52,662 nt of DNA from SIG672 sp045605765 (GTDB taxonomy: Bacteria; Bacillota; Clostridia; Oscillospirales; CAG-272), in NCBI GenBank assembly GCA_045605765.1, contig JAZUQQ010000008.1:1-52662 (forward strand), written 5' to 3'. Positions 24,059-32,482 of this stretch are shown piece after piece (the first letter of the stretch is position 1; each line of letters starts with the position of its first letter). The position numbers were made by a program, and so were the translations under genes. The notes below the pieces were generated by a model. It was given only the letters and a program-made list of their open reading frames with translations, did not search any database and had not been told where the DNA came from.

Positions 24059-26301
24059 TATACAAGCACCTCCGCCTGACGAATAAATCCTTCCTGCTCC
24101 TCAGGGTTTATATTGTTCCAAAGCACATTCCAGCCCGAAACGCGAATCTGAAGATCTCCATACTTTTCGGGATTTTTCTGCGCATCACGAAGGGTTTCAG
24201 CATCAAAAACATTTATCTGTAGTGCGTGTCCTCCGCGGCACACAAAAGTCATAAGCAAAGCGTACATAGCTTCAAGTCCGTCCTCGCCTTTAACTGTGGA
24301 GGGCAGAAGACCCAGGTCGAGGCTGGCGTCTACGGTAAACGAAGAAGCGTCTATCTTCGTTGCCGAAAGGATAGCGGCAGTTGCACCCTCTCTGCTTTGT
24401 CCTAACGAAGCCGAAATATTTTTAGAAAGCTCTTCACCGAGAAGACGTCCGTTAGCCGAGGATGCGGTTGACTTGCCCTGAACATACGACATACGAGCAA
24501 CATGGAATCCGCAGTTCCACTCTCCACCCCTTCTGTTAGGACGCCCGCAAATATTTTCGGTTATAAAATTCACAAGATCTACTGCGATAGCATCAGGACG
24601 TTCCTTGTTGTTTCCGTATTTCTCGCGGTCAAGCAGAAGCTTTTTACGGAAGTTTTCATTGCCCTCGTAGTTACTGTCAAGTATCTTTACAAACTCGGCA
24701 AGAGTAAGCTCTTTTTTCTCGTAAACGTATTTCTTTATCATCATAAGAGAGTCGGTAAGGTCCGCCATACATGCAAACGCCGCCACAGAGTCGTTGTGTT
24801 TTCCGCCTCCTCCAATAGCGTCCTTCGCTTTTTCGAGTGCACTTGGGAAGGTGCCCGAAAGCAAAGAAAGCGGATTTATGTGCTGAAGATATTCCTCGAA
24901 GCCGTTTACAACTTCCACTGTAACGTTTATAAGTTTCAGAAGCTGTCTCTTGTATTCAGAGTAAAGGTCATCAAAGGTATTATAACTAGAAAGTGCAGGA
25001 CTTTCGTATCCCGAAAATACACCCGTAACACCGTCTTTTCCTTCATGCAGGGCATATTCGAGCGGCTTCATCGTATTGACATAGTTCATTCCCGCCTCAT
25101 ACGAGCTTTGTGGGCTGTATTCGTAGCAACCTTTGATATCGCAGGTGCGCGCATCATCAGGGGTAACACCTACTTTTTCAAGCGACTTTCTTATGGTAGC
25201 ATCCGACACGAAAACAATACTGTTTCTTCCGCGCCGTATCATATCAAGCGCCTTCATAAGAAGCTCCTTCGGCATACTTTCGGCTACTTTTATCTGTATC
25301 TTAGGAGAAAACAGACCCATTTCATCATAAACGTCTAGTAGCATATACGAAAGCTCGTTTATAACCGTAGAACCGTCAGCCTTTTCGCCACCTATATACA
25401 CAGGCTGATTCCAATAATTTCCGATTGCCGTAAATTGAAGCAGATAGTAGGCAAGATCAGTGCGTATCTCGTCTTCGGATATTCCCTTTTCAAGATCACC
25501 TCTATAAAATTTATAGAACTCTTTATCAAATCCCGAAAGTGAACGCACCTGAAGATAGTCAACGTGCTCACTTATCATAAAGTAGAGATAGGAGGTAAGA
25601 AGCGCCTCGTAGAAGCTTTGCGGCGGATTGTTCTTGATATTTCCGAGCGCAGCCGCCATCTTTTCAGAACCCTCAGTCTCTTTCGCGAGCTTTTCAAGTC
25701 TGCCTATAAATGAAATTACTGCCTCGTAGGTAAGCTTTACACCCTCAAAGAAAGCATCTTCCTCAGCATTTCTCTCTTTTGTACGTCGGATATTTTCGCT
25801 TTCTTCAAGTATTCCCGAAAAACCAAGCGCGAAAAGACGGCTCCATACAGGAACACTGTGGTCGTAATCTGGATATATCGTAACCATTCCGTCTCTTATA
25901 AGCTGAACACGCTTTTTCTCAATGTCGGGTATAATTTCGGTAAAGACCTCTTTACGCCAAAGGGCAATGAGAGTATTTTTAAGAGGGCGGTCAACCGAGT
26001 TTATAGCGGGGAAAATGTCTCTGCTGTCACACGATATTCTTGTGTTTTTCAAAACATAGTCAAGTGCTTTGGCTTTTCTTACAGGATGCGGAAGATCTTT
26101 TATTTTTTCATCTTCCGAAAGTATCGTGTTCATTATCTCATCTCCGTCCATTCCCGTATCGGGAGAGAAGATATCATCGCGACGGATAAAGCGGTTAAAC
26201 ACGCCCATTCCGTACGCAACGTTGCCACTTTCGGCAAGCTTCTTGGGATCGTGATATTTATTCATTATATACTCGTAGTCGCCGGGTTTAATGTATTTCA
26301 T
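24058..26301 (-). CDS. Glycyl radical enzyme 2
   Basis: A 747-aa GRE. The active cysteine is C392 in KGCYEYSP with Glu394 at the base position. The glycyl loop is RVSGWNVLW with Gly723; the family's usual aromatic Phe near the end of that loop is replaced by Trp. The N-terminal DYDHSVPVWSRLF segment matches GRE1. It heads the operon GRE2-SMP30-GRE1-DMT-activase and has an AACGGAGGTG ribosome site. Its promoter at 26331-26359 lies just beside the CGAAAC direct repeat shared with the divergent araC gene, so an AraC-type activator probably controls it. Confidence 0.9.
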   Translation of the reverse strand: MKYIKPGDYEYIMNKYHDPKKLAESGNVAYGMGVFNRFIRRDDIFSPDTGMDGDEIMNTILSEDEKIKDLPHPVRKAKALDYVLKNTRISCDSRDIFPAINSVDRPLKNTLIALWRKEVFTEIIPDIEKKRVQLIRDGMVTIYPDYDHSVPVWSRLFALGFSGILEESENIRRTKERNAEEDAFFEGVKLTYEAVISFIGRLEKLAKETEGSEKMAAALGNIKNNPPQSFYEALLTSYLYFMISEHVDYLQVRSLSGFDKEFYKFYRGDLEKGISEDEIRTDLAYYLLQFTAIGNYWNQPVYIGGEKADGSTVINELSYMLLDVYDEMGLFSPKIQIKVAESMPKELLMKALDMIRRGRNSIVFVSDATIRKSLEKVGVTPDDARTCDIKGCYEYSPQSSYEAGMNYVNTMKPLEYALHEGKDGVTGVFSGYESPALSSYNTFDDLYSEYKRQLLKLINVTVEVVNGFEEYLQHINPLSLLSGTFPSALEKAKDAIGGGGKHNDSVAAFACMADLTDSLMMIKKYVYEKKELTLAEFVKILDSNYEGNENFRKKLLLDREKYGNNKERPDAIAVDLVNFITENICGRPNRRGGEWNCGFHVARMSYVQGKSTASSANGRLLGEELSKNISASLGQSREGATAAILSATKIDASSFTVDASLDLGLLPSTVKGEDGLEAMYALLMTFVCRGGHALQINVFDAETLRDAQKNPEKYGDLQIRVSGWNVLWNNINPEEQEGFIRQAEVLV

Positions 26302-26330
26302 ATTAACACCTCCGTTTTCGTCGTAGTCTC

Positions 26331-26359
26331 ATTATAACCTATTGAGAGTATTTTGTAAA
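26331..26359 (-). promoter_or_regulatory. Promoter of the GRE2 operon
   Basis: On minus, TTTACA (26359-26354) and TATAAT (26336-26331) with 17-nt spacing. The operator repeats begin 10 nt upstream, the place expected for an activator next to RNA polymerase. Confidence 0.7.
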
Positions 26360-26368
26360 TAAAAAAAA

Positions 26369-26392
26369 CGAAACACTTGACTAAATCGAAAC
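26369..26392. promoter_or_regulatory. Operator direct repeat CGAAAC-N12-CGAAAC (araC/GRE2)
   Basis: CGAAAC at 26369-26374 and 26387-26392, 18 nt apart start to start, bracketing the -35 box (TTGACT) of the divergent araC gene. The same arrangement occurs at 37697-37720. Likely a binding site for the AraC regulator, which would activate GRE2 and limit its own transcription. Confidence 0.7.
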
Positions 26393-26405
26393 AATACTGT
26401 ATAAT
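26377..26405 (+). promoter_or_regulatory. Promoter of the araC gene next to GRE2
   Basis: TTGACT (26377-26382) and TATAAT (26400-26405), spacing 17. The -35 lies inside the operator repeat. Confidence 0.75.
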
Positions 26406-26422
26406 AAAAGCGAGGTGATAAC

Positions 26423-27217
26423 ATGTTTAAAAATTTAAACGACATAATTATATCCGAAATAGCACTCGCCGTATACGTTCCTGCGGGAACAGGAAATCCG
26501 CTACACAGCAGCAGACCATTTCACGGTCTCGTTATAAACGATATCGATACCGAAAAAAACTATCATTTTTCAGACGGAAGCATTTTGCATACGAGTGGCG
26601 GAGAGATATTTTATCTGCCGAAAAACTCATCATACGTTGTAAAAGAGGTCGCGCACGGCGGCTGTTACGCCATAAACTTTGATGCAAACATTTCAGATAC
26701 AAAACCCTTTTCTATAAAGGTACGCAATTTCGAGGGAGTGTCAAAGCTTTTCCGTGACTCGGGAAGAAAGTGGAGACAGCAGTCAGAAGCGAGTCATCTG
26801 TTCATACGCCGATGCGTTTACGACATAATGCTCGAAATGCACAGAGAATTTAAGAAAAACTACATTCCCGACGAAAAGCTCGATATAATCGCTCCCGCAC
26901 TCAAAAAGCTATCTTCGGACTTCACAGATCGTGATATTTCAGTCTCGCAGCTTGCCAAGCTTTGTTCTGTCAGTGAGGTGTATTTCAGAAAGATATTTTT
27001 AAATAAGCTCGGAGTTTTACCAAGAGAATATATAATATCCAAAAGGATCGCTTACGCAGTTCAGCTGATAGAGTCGGGACAGTTCCAAATAAGTGAGATC
27101 GCGTACATGTGCGGTTACGCGGAGCCGTGCCATTTTTCTCGCGAGTTTTCAAAACGTATGGGCGTATCTCCGAGTCAATATTCAATAAAGCAAAAAGAGG
27201 TATCACGCAGACCGTGA
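26423..27217 (+). CDS. AraC-family regulator 1 (divergent from GRE2)
   Basis: 264 aa. The N-terminal part is a cupin-like sensing domain (VPAGTGNPLHSSRPFHGLVI ... GEIFYLPKNSSYVV). The C-terminal AraC HTH pair occupies about residues 160-258: ISVSQLAKLCSVSEVYFRKIF and ISEIAYMCGYAEPCHFSREFSKRMGVSPSQY. GCGAGGTGATA precedes the ATG. Its N-terminus is similar to that of the regulator at 37750 (MFKN/MFEN, the xHSSRPFHGLV/THKNRPTHGLV segment), which shares the operator. It probably senses the GRE substrate. Confidence 0.93.
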   Translation: MFKNLNDIIISEIALAVYVPAGTGNPLHSSRPFHGLVINDIDTEKNYHFSDGSILHTSGGEIFYLPKNSSYVVKEVAHGGCYAINFDANISDTKPFSIKVRNFEGVSKLFRDSGRKWRQQSEASHLFIRRCVYDIMLEMHREFKKNYIPDEKLDIIAPALKKLSSDFTDRDISVSQLAKLCSVSEVYFRKIFLNKLGVLPREYIISKRIAYAVQLIESGQFQISEIAYMCGYAEPCHFSREFSKRMGVSPSQYSIKQKEVSRRP

Positions 27218-27958
27218 TACCTTTCGTTTAATATGTTTTTCCTGTATTTGAGAGGTGTCATTCCTGTAAGATCTAAAAAGACCTTACGGAAATGATTTTC
27301 AGAATTGAAACCGACCAGACTTGCAATAGCAGATACCGAATAATTACTGTTTTCGAGATGTTCGATAGCAACGTTTATTCTTATCGAATTCAAAAATTTA
27401 ATCGGCGTTTATCCGAGCTTCTTCTTGAACAGATGATAGAGTATCGATTCGCTAACAAAACACTGCTTTGCCACATCTCCGATAGAAAAGGATCGATTCC
27501 AGTTACTTGTCATATATTCAATTGCCGTTTGTAGTGTTTTATCAAACGCAATATTTGATTGTTTCATCTGAGGAAGTACCTTCTGCAAAAGCTTATAGAA
27601 AATCGAATACGCTTCAAGCATCTCGCACTGACCCATAGACAAAAGCAAGGATATTTGCAATTTTTTACCAAATCGCCGACACTAATGATCTGCGGTTTGT
27701 AGCCGAAGCTTTCGTAGTGCAAAAAGCAACTCAGATAAACGACCTCGATCTCGGGCTCGCCGTGCCACTCCGAGCAGCAATAGATATTTTCGAGTATAAA
27801 TACCACGTCTCCCTCACTTACGGGGAGCCTTTTATTCAAATATATATAAGTTCCGCGACCTTTGAGTATAATTCCGACACGCGTTCTTCTTCGGTTACTG
27901 TTTACACGACAGAAATGATATTTAATGAAAACGTGTCTTGAGCTTGATAGCTCGGAGA
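27175..27958 (-). pseudogene. Broken AraC-family regulator
   Basis: An AraC-type gene is present in pieces. The cupin part reads RTRVGIILKGRGTYIYL ... SEGDVVFILENIYCCSEW in one frame, ending near 27660. A one-base indel in a six-A run (27661-27666) shifts the frame to the first HTH (FSIGDVAKQCFVSESILYHLFKKKLG), where an in-frame TAA at 27409-27411 stops it. Past this stop, in the same frame, the second HTH continues (YSVSAIASLVGFNSENHFRKVFLDLTGMTPLKY). It lies divergent to the SDR-MDR pair and was probably its regulator. The N-terminal limit is uncertain. Confidence 0.8.
27198..27222 (+). terminator. Hairpin overlapping the end of AraC regulator 1
   Basis: AGGTATCACG (27198-27207) pairs with CGTGATACCT (27213-27222) and is followed by TTCGTTTAAT. 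It spans the stop codon region. Confidence 0.6.
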
Positions 27959-28029
27959 GAAAATTCCCGAATTTTGCATTAAGCCGTGCTTTCGATTTAC
28001 AAAATAGTTACTTTTTTACAGTATAACCG

Positions 28030-28059
28030 ATTGACAGCGACTTGTCAATATGTTATAAT
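28030..28059 (+). promoter_or_regulatory. Promoter with embedded operator for the SDR-MDR operon
   Basis: TTGACA (28031-28036) and TATAAT (28054-28059), 17 nt apart. An inverted repeat ATTGACA-N6-TGTCAAT (28030-28049) covers the -35, so a repressor could block it. Confidence 0.7.
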
Positions 28060-28092
28060 TAAAAAAACAACTTTGATAAGAGGTGTCAATTT

Positions 28093-28869
28093 ATGATTTT
28101 TTCAAATCAGGTGGCAATATCAACGGGTGCAGCGTCTGGAATGGGACTTTTGTTTGCAGAAAACTTTGCCGCCCTTGGCGGAAACGTGGTTATGTGCGAC
28201 ATAAATGAGGAAGTTCTTTCCGAAAAGGTAACCGCGATTAACGAAAAGGGTAAAGGAAAAGCCATAGGCGTTATGTGCGACGTGCGCGATTACAACCAAG
28301 TCTGTGCGGCGCGCGACAAAGCGGTTTCTGTATTCGGCAGAATTGATATTATGGCAAATTTTGCGGGCGGTACAGCAACGAGAATGCTCAAAGTGGACAG
28401 AGCAAAGTACCCCGATTTTCCAGACGTACCGATAGACGTTTACGACTGGGGAATCGATGTAAACCTCAAGGGTCCCTTCTATTTCACACACGCAGTACTA
28501 AATCAAATGCGTGAGCAAAAAAGCGGTCTTATTCTCAATATTGGCTCTATTACAGGCGCAGAGGGCAGTGATTATGGGATCGATTACAGTACCTCAAAAG
28601 CCGGACTTATGTACGGATTTACAAAGTCGATAGCACAGTTTGGCGAAAAATACGGCATCAGATGCGTTTGCGTGTCGCCCGGACCCGTACTGACAAGAGA
28701 TGCTATGGCAAAAATGACGACTATGCTCGGTAGAGCCGCAGAGACGCAGGAAATAATCGATCTTATCCTCTTTATCGCTTCCGATAAAGGACAGTTCATA
28801 AACGGCGAAAACATTATGATAGACGGCGGCAGAAACGCTATGCCAAGAGCAAGCAGATACCATAAATAA
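28093..28869 (+). CDS. Short-chain dehydrogenase/reductase (SDR)
   Basis: 258 aa. The cofactor loop is ISTGAASGMG, a variant of TGxxxGxG, followed by VVMCDI with an acidic residue that suggests NAD(H). Catalytic residues are in NIGSITGAEG (Ser) and YSTSK (YxxxK). The C-terminus holds ENIMIDGGRNAMPR, typical of sugar or polyol dehydrogenases. A GAGGTG site precedes the ATG. It is cotranscribed with the MDR gene and sits inside the GRE island, so it may process a GRE product or substrate. Confidence 0.9.
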   Translation: MIFSNQVAISTGAASGMGLLFAENFAALGGNVVMCDINEEVLSEKVTAINEKGKGKAIGVMCDVRDYNQVCAARDKAVSVFGRIDIMANFAGGTATRMLKVDRAKYPDFPDVPIDVYDWGIDVNLKGPFYFTHAVLNQMREQKSGLILNIGSITGAEGSDYGIDYSTSKAGLMYGFTKSIAQFGEKYGIRCVCVSPGPVLTRDAMAKMTTMLGRAAETQEIIDLILFIASDKGQFINGENIMIDGGRNAMPRASRYHK

Positions 28870-28907
28870 AAAACGAGAGCACTTTGTGCAGAAAGGAAAA
28901 AACAAAA

Positions 28908-29891
28908 ATGAAAGCAATTCTTGTAAACGATGATAAAAGTCTGCGTTGGGACGACGTTCCCGATCCGATAATAAAAAGCGACGAGGTACTCGTCAAGATA
29001 GAGGCGGCGGCGCTCAACCGTGCCGACCTTATGCAGAGAGAGGGAGATTATCCCCCGCCTGCAGGCTGCCCCGAATGGATGGGGCTTGAAGTTGCAGGAG
29101 AGATAGTCGAGATCGGCGAGGACGCTAAAGCAAAGTCCTCGTGGAAACTCGGAGACAAGGTATGCGCCCTTCTCGGCGGAGGCGGATACGCGCAGTACGT
29201 ATCGGTACGATACGATATGCTGATGCCCGTTCCGAAAAACTGCTCGATAGTCGAGGCGGCAGCAATCCCCGAGGCGTATGCAACCGCGTATCTCAACCTC
29301 TTTATCGAGGGCAAGATAAAAGAGGGTGATACCCTGCTTATGAACGCAGGTGCATCAGGGCTTGCAAGTGTAATAATCCCTATGGCAAAAGCATTTGGTA
29401 TCCGCGTTATTACCACTGTACTCACCGATGAAATCGCAAGCAACATAAAGCATCTTAACGCAGACCGTGTAGTCGTTACCACCAAAGAAGACATTTCGCT
29501 GGTTCTGAAAGAAGAACTAGAAAACGGACATTCGGTAGATGTCGCCATCGACTGTCTCGGTGGAGAGATAATGGGCAAATGTATCCACTATCTCACCCAC
29601 GGCGCAAGATGGATAATGATAGCCGCTCTCGCGGGAACAAAGACCGAGATCGATCTCAAAAATATTTACGTGCGCAATGTTCGCATTATCGGAAGCACAC
29701 TCCGCTCGCGCACCATCGAAACGAAGGCAGAGATACTCGCGGGCATCGTGCGTGATGTTTACCCGAAGATAGAATCCGGACTCGTCAAGCCGACTATCCA
29801 CGCGGTTCTCCCTATTGAGAAAGCTGAAGAGGCGCACGACATTCTATATCAAGGCAAAAACGTCGGCAAGGTCGTTCTGACGGTTGATTAA
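28908..29891 (+). CDS. Medium-chain dehydrogenase/quinone oxidoreductase (MDR)
   Basis: 327 aa, in the quinone oxidoreductase/PIG3 branch of the zinc-independent MDR family. Motifs: ALNRADLMQREGDYPPPAG, EVAGEIVEIG, and a nucleotide-binding segment LLMNAGASGLASVIIPMAKAFG. Structural-zinc cysteines are absent. The ATG at 28908 follows GAAAGGA; an in-frame ATG further upstream lies close to the SDR end. It likely reduces an enone or quinone, or acts as a crotonyl-CoA-like reductase; the substrate is unknown. Ends at the terminator 29896-29922. Confidence 0.9.
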   Translation: MKAILVNDDKSLRWDDVPDPIIKSDEVLVKIEAAALNRADLMQREGDYPPPAGCPEWMGLEVAGEIVEIGEDAKAKSSWKLGDKVCALLGGGGYAQYVSVRYDMLMPVPKNCSIVEAAAIPEAYATAYLNLFIEGKIKEGDTLLMNAGASGLASVIIPMAKAFGIRVITTVLTDEIASNIKHLNADRVVVTTKEDISLVLKEELENGHSVDVAIDCLGGEIMGKCIHYLTHGARWIMIAALAGTKTEIDLKNIYVRNVRIIGSTLRSRTIETKAEILAGIVRDVYPKIESGLVKPTIHAVLPIEKAEEAHDILYQGKNVGKVVLTVD

Positions 29892-29895
29892 ATCC

Positions 29896-29922
29896 AAACC
29901 ACCGGTTAAACCGGTGGTTTTT
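29896..29922 (+). terminator. Intrinsic terminator after the MDR gene
   Basis: AAACCACCGGT (29896-29906) pairs with ACCGGTGGTTT (29910-29920) with trailing T residues. Confidence 0.92.
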
Positions 29923-29990
29923 CAGTATCTAAACGGTCACAGAATTTATATTACAGCATCCACGCAATGCGAATATGTAATTACAATAGT

Positions 29991-30083
29991 ATCCCTCGTG
30001 TAAAGAGGGCTGGTGCAAAGCGACTAAGGGATTGTTTTTCACAACCTTTCCGCCTTGCACCTCGTCCCCTACACAGATGAGGC
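29991..30083. repeat. Structured palindromic intergenic repeat
   Basis: This gene-free stretch folds into stacked hairpins: CCCTC/GAGGG (29993-30009), GGTGCAAAGCG/CGCCTTGCACC (30012-30022 with 30051-30061) with a near-palindromic interior, and CCTCGT/ATGAGG (about 30059-30082). It resembles the other element at 50650-50767 in layout. From memory such multi-hairpin repeats are common between genes in gut Clostridia. Nothing else was found between 29923 and 30177. Confidence 0.6.
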
Positions 30084-30177
30084 TTTCTTTTTGACTTGCT
30101 TATAGCTCGCCTGATTTATTTGTAGCTCCGCTCGGCTTTGCCGCCCCAGTAGAACTGAGGGATTTTGGCAACCAGAA

Positions 30178-30213
30178 AAACAAGGCAATATCACGAGATT
30201 GTGATATTGCCTT
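30178..30213 (-). terminator. Terminator after the GH51 gene
   Basis: AAGGCAATATCAC (30182-30194) pairs with GTGATATTGCCTT (30201-30213), and on minus it is followed by GTTTTTCTGG. The arms recall those of the hairpins at 38541 and 44332. Confidence 0.85.
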
Positions 30214-30249
30214 TGTTCTTATGTGTGTTAACGTATGATAAACGTCTTA

Positions 30250-31698
30250 TCAAAAGCGGATTGCCAAAATACCTGCTTTGGGTATTAAGATCGGCTTTTT
30301 GATGTCAATTACCATTTCGGTAGGAACTACGTTATCGGGTTTATCAAAGGTGTTATGCGCATGTATATCATCGTTATACAGCAGCACTGCCTCTGCAGTT
30401 TCAGGTATATCCATTCCTGCTGCCTCCAAAACTATCTCCGCGTCCTCAACGCAAGAGAGATTGCCTATGGTAACAAGAGTCTTGCCGTCCTTTATTGAAG
30501 CTGAAACCGAAAGAGAATTTTCAATTATATCGTTATCGGTTACCACCGTCTGAATACATTCAGCACCCTGATGTTCCTTGTACATATCAAAAACGTGATA
30601 CGTAGGTGTAGTAATGCAATCTTCTCCACAAGACAAGAACAGTGCATGCAAATTATTTACAAGCTGTGCCACGTTAGCCATTTTGATCTTTTCACAGTGG
30701 TTATTAAATATGTTCAGAGTCAACGCCGTAACCATTGCGTCGCGCATGGTGCTCTGTTGTTCAAAAAGATTTGCTCCTTTACTGGGGCCGGAGTTTTCCG
30801 GATGCCAGCAGCCCCATTCGTCAATTACTAATTTCAGCTTATCCTGCTGACCATAAGCGCAAATGATCTGCCAGTTGCGTTCAATGATAGACTCCATAGT
30901 AGCTGCCGCTACCATCTGATTATTCCATTCCTCTTCAGTAAAATTCACAGCATCACTGGAACCATTGAATTTGCAATAATAGTGCATTGCATATCCATTG
31001 GACCATTTTTTGCCAAGACTTTTAGATACTCCGTGTGTCCAGTCAAAATCGAACGCATTCGAGCCGCACGCAAAAAACGCAACGTCCTTCGGAGCGACAT
31101 TTTTCATCACAGTATAATATCTGCGATATTCATTAGTATAATGCTCGGGAGTCATATTTCCTCCGCCGCCCCAGTTTTCGTTACCTACGCCCCAATAAGG
31201 GATATTAAAAGGCTCGGGATGACCGTTTTCTTCACGTTCCTTTGCCAAGGATGTACTGCCTCTGGGAGAAAGACAATAATCAATCCAATCGCGAACATGC
31301 AGGGGAGACACACTTGTAAGGTTTGCTGCAAAATATGCATCTGCACCAACAGCCTCACAAAAATCCATAAACTCATGGGTGCCAACCTCGTTAGACTCAT
31401 AACGTCCGTCTTTATAATACCACCAATTCACTCTAACCGGACGCTCTTTTCCAATGCCGTCTCTCCAATCGTATGTTTCAGCAAAGCAGCCGCCGGGCCA
31501 ACGAATGACCGGTGCTTTAATTGCCTTTAACTTTTCGATAATGTCTTTTCTAAAACCTTTAATATTAGGAATCTTAGAATCTTTTCCTACCCAAATTCCG
31601 TCGTATATTACCCCACCGATATGCTCAGTGAAGTGTCCATAAATTTCGGGAGCAATTACACCTTTTTTCTGAGGATAAACGAGATACACTTTTTTCAT
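30250..31698 (-). CDS. Alpha-L-arabinofuranosidase (GH51)
   Basis: A 482-aa family 51 glycosidase that removes arabinofuranosyl residues from arabinan, arabinoxylan or glycosides. The acid/base Glu is E174 in GVGNENWGGG and the nucleophile is E294 in VIDEWGCWH. The N-terminal signature IYGHFTEHIGG and RWPGGCFAETYDW are typical. No signal peptide is seen, so it acts in the cytoplasm on imported oligosaccharides. It is 22 nt after activase B, in the operon GRE3-activase-GH51, which links GRE3 to arabinose-containing compounds. Confidence 0.95.
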   Translation of the reverse strand: MKKVYLVYPQKKGVIAPEIYGHFTEHIGGVIYDGIWVGKDSKIPNIKGFRKDIIEKLKAIKAPVIRWPGGCFAETYDWRDGIGKERPVRVNWWYYKDGRYESNEVGTHEFMDFCEAVGADAYFAANLTSVSPLHVRDWIDYCLSPRGSTSLAKEREENGHPEPFNIPYWGVGNENWGGGGNMTPEHYTNEYRRYYTVMKNVAPKDVAFFACGSNAFDFDWTHGVSKSLGKKWSNGYAMHYYCKFNGSSDAVNFTEEEWNNQMVAAATMESIIERNWQIICAYGQQDKLKLVIDEWGCWHPENSGPSKGANLFEQQSTMRDAMVTALTLNIFNNHCEKIKMANVAQLVNNLHALFLSCGEDCITTPTYHVFDMYKEHQGAECIQTVVTDNDIIENSLSVSASIKDGKTLVTIGNLSCVEDAEIVLEAAGMDIPETAEAVLLYNDDIHAHNTFDKPDNVVPTEMVIDIKKPILIPKAGILAIRF

Positions 31699-31720
31699 TT
31701 CAAATTTCTCCTTTGTATTC

Positions 31721-32482
31721 TTATAGTTGGTATTTATAGTTCATACCAAGCATTTTATATTTTGCACCGGCCGCAGCGTTATACGGAATTTTTTCCCAGC
31801 GACTGTTGCCAATTATTTTTTGTATTGCATCAAGATTTTCTTTTGTATCTGTAATATTTGGTATCATTGGTGTGCGAATGATATACGGCTTGCCGCTACG
31901 TTTTAAGCATTCAAAGTTTTTAAGGATTTGTACATTATCAACGCCTGTGAATCTTTTGTGCAATTCGCCATCGGCTATTTTTATATCCATAATAACAAAA
32001 TCAAGCTTTTCTATTACGGATTTAAAAATTTCCTCGCTCGCAAAGCCACTGGTTTCGATACAAAGATTGTAACTCTCAAGTTCAGCTATCAGTTCCAAAA
32101 GGAAATCAGGTTGTGCTAACGGCTCACCGCCCGAAAAGGTGAATCCACCAAAGCAATCTCCCAAAACCTCTGCCGATGCCTTCAATTCTTTTGCAATTTC
32201 CTTGGCATCTCTTACCTTACCCACTATTTCAAGGCAATTTTCGGGGCAGGCGTAAATACACCTACCAAACGGCTTGCAGTCAATGTGATCACACTCCTTT
32301 TGACAGTTCTTACAACCTTTGCACCGAGTTTGCTTATACATTAGCTGCGGTTCAAAAGATAAACCTTCGGGATTATGACACCATATGCATCTAAGCGGAC
32401 AACCTTTTAAGAATACGGTTGTACGTATACCCGGTCCGTCATGCACCGCCATTTCCTTTATATCGAACAATATCCCCTTCAT
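31721..32482 (-). CDS. Glycyl-radical enzyme activase B
   Basis: 253 aa, PflA-type. The radical-SAM motif is GCPLRCIWCHNP (C28, C32, C35). Eight further cysteines can hold two [4Fe-4S] clusters: CKGCKNCQKEC (C54, C57, C60, C64) and C69, C75, C79, C83. FSGGEPLAQ is the Gly-rich SAM motif. It overlaps the GRE3 stop by 4 nt (ATGA), a clear dedicated pair. The start is the ATG giving MKGILFDIKEMAVHDGPGIR. Confidence 0.95.
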   Translation of the reverse strand: MKGILFDIKEMAVHDGPGIRTTVFLKGCPLRCIWCHNPEGLSFEPQLMYKQTRCKGCKNCQKECDHIDCKPFGRCIYACPENCLEIVGKVRDAKEIAKELKASAEVLGDCFGGFTFSGGEPLAQPDFLLELIAELESYNLCIETSGFASEEIFKSVIEKLDFVIMDIKIADGELHKRFTGVDNVQILKNFECLKRSGKPYIIRTPMIPNITDTKENLDAIQKIIGNSRWEKIPYNAAAGAKYKMLGMNYKYQL

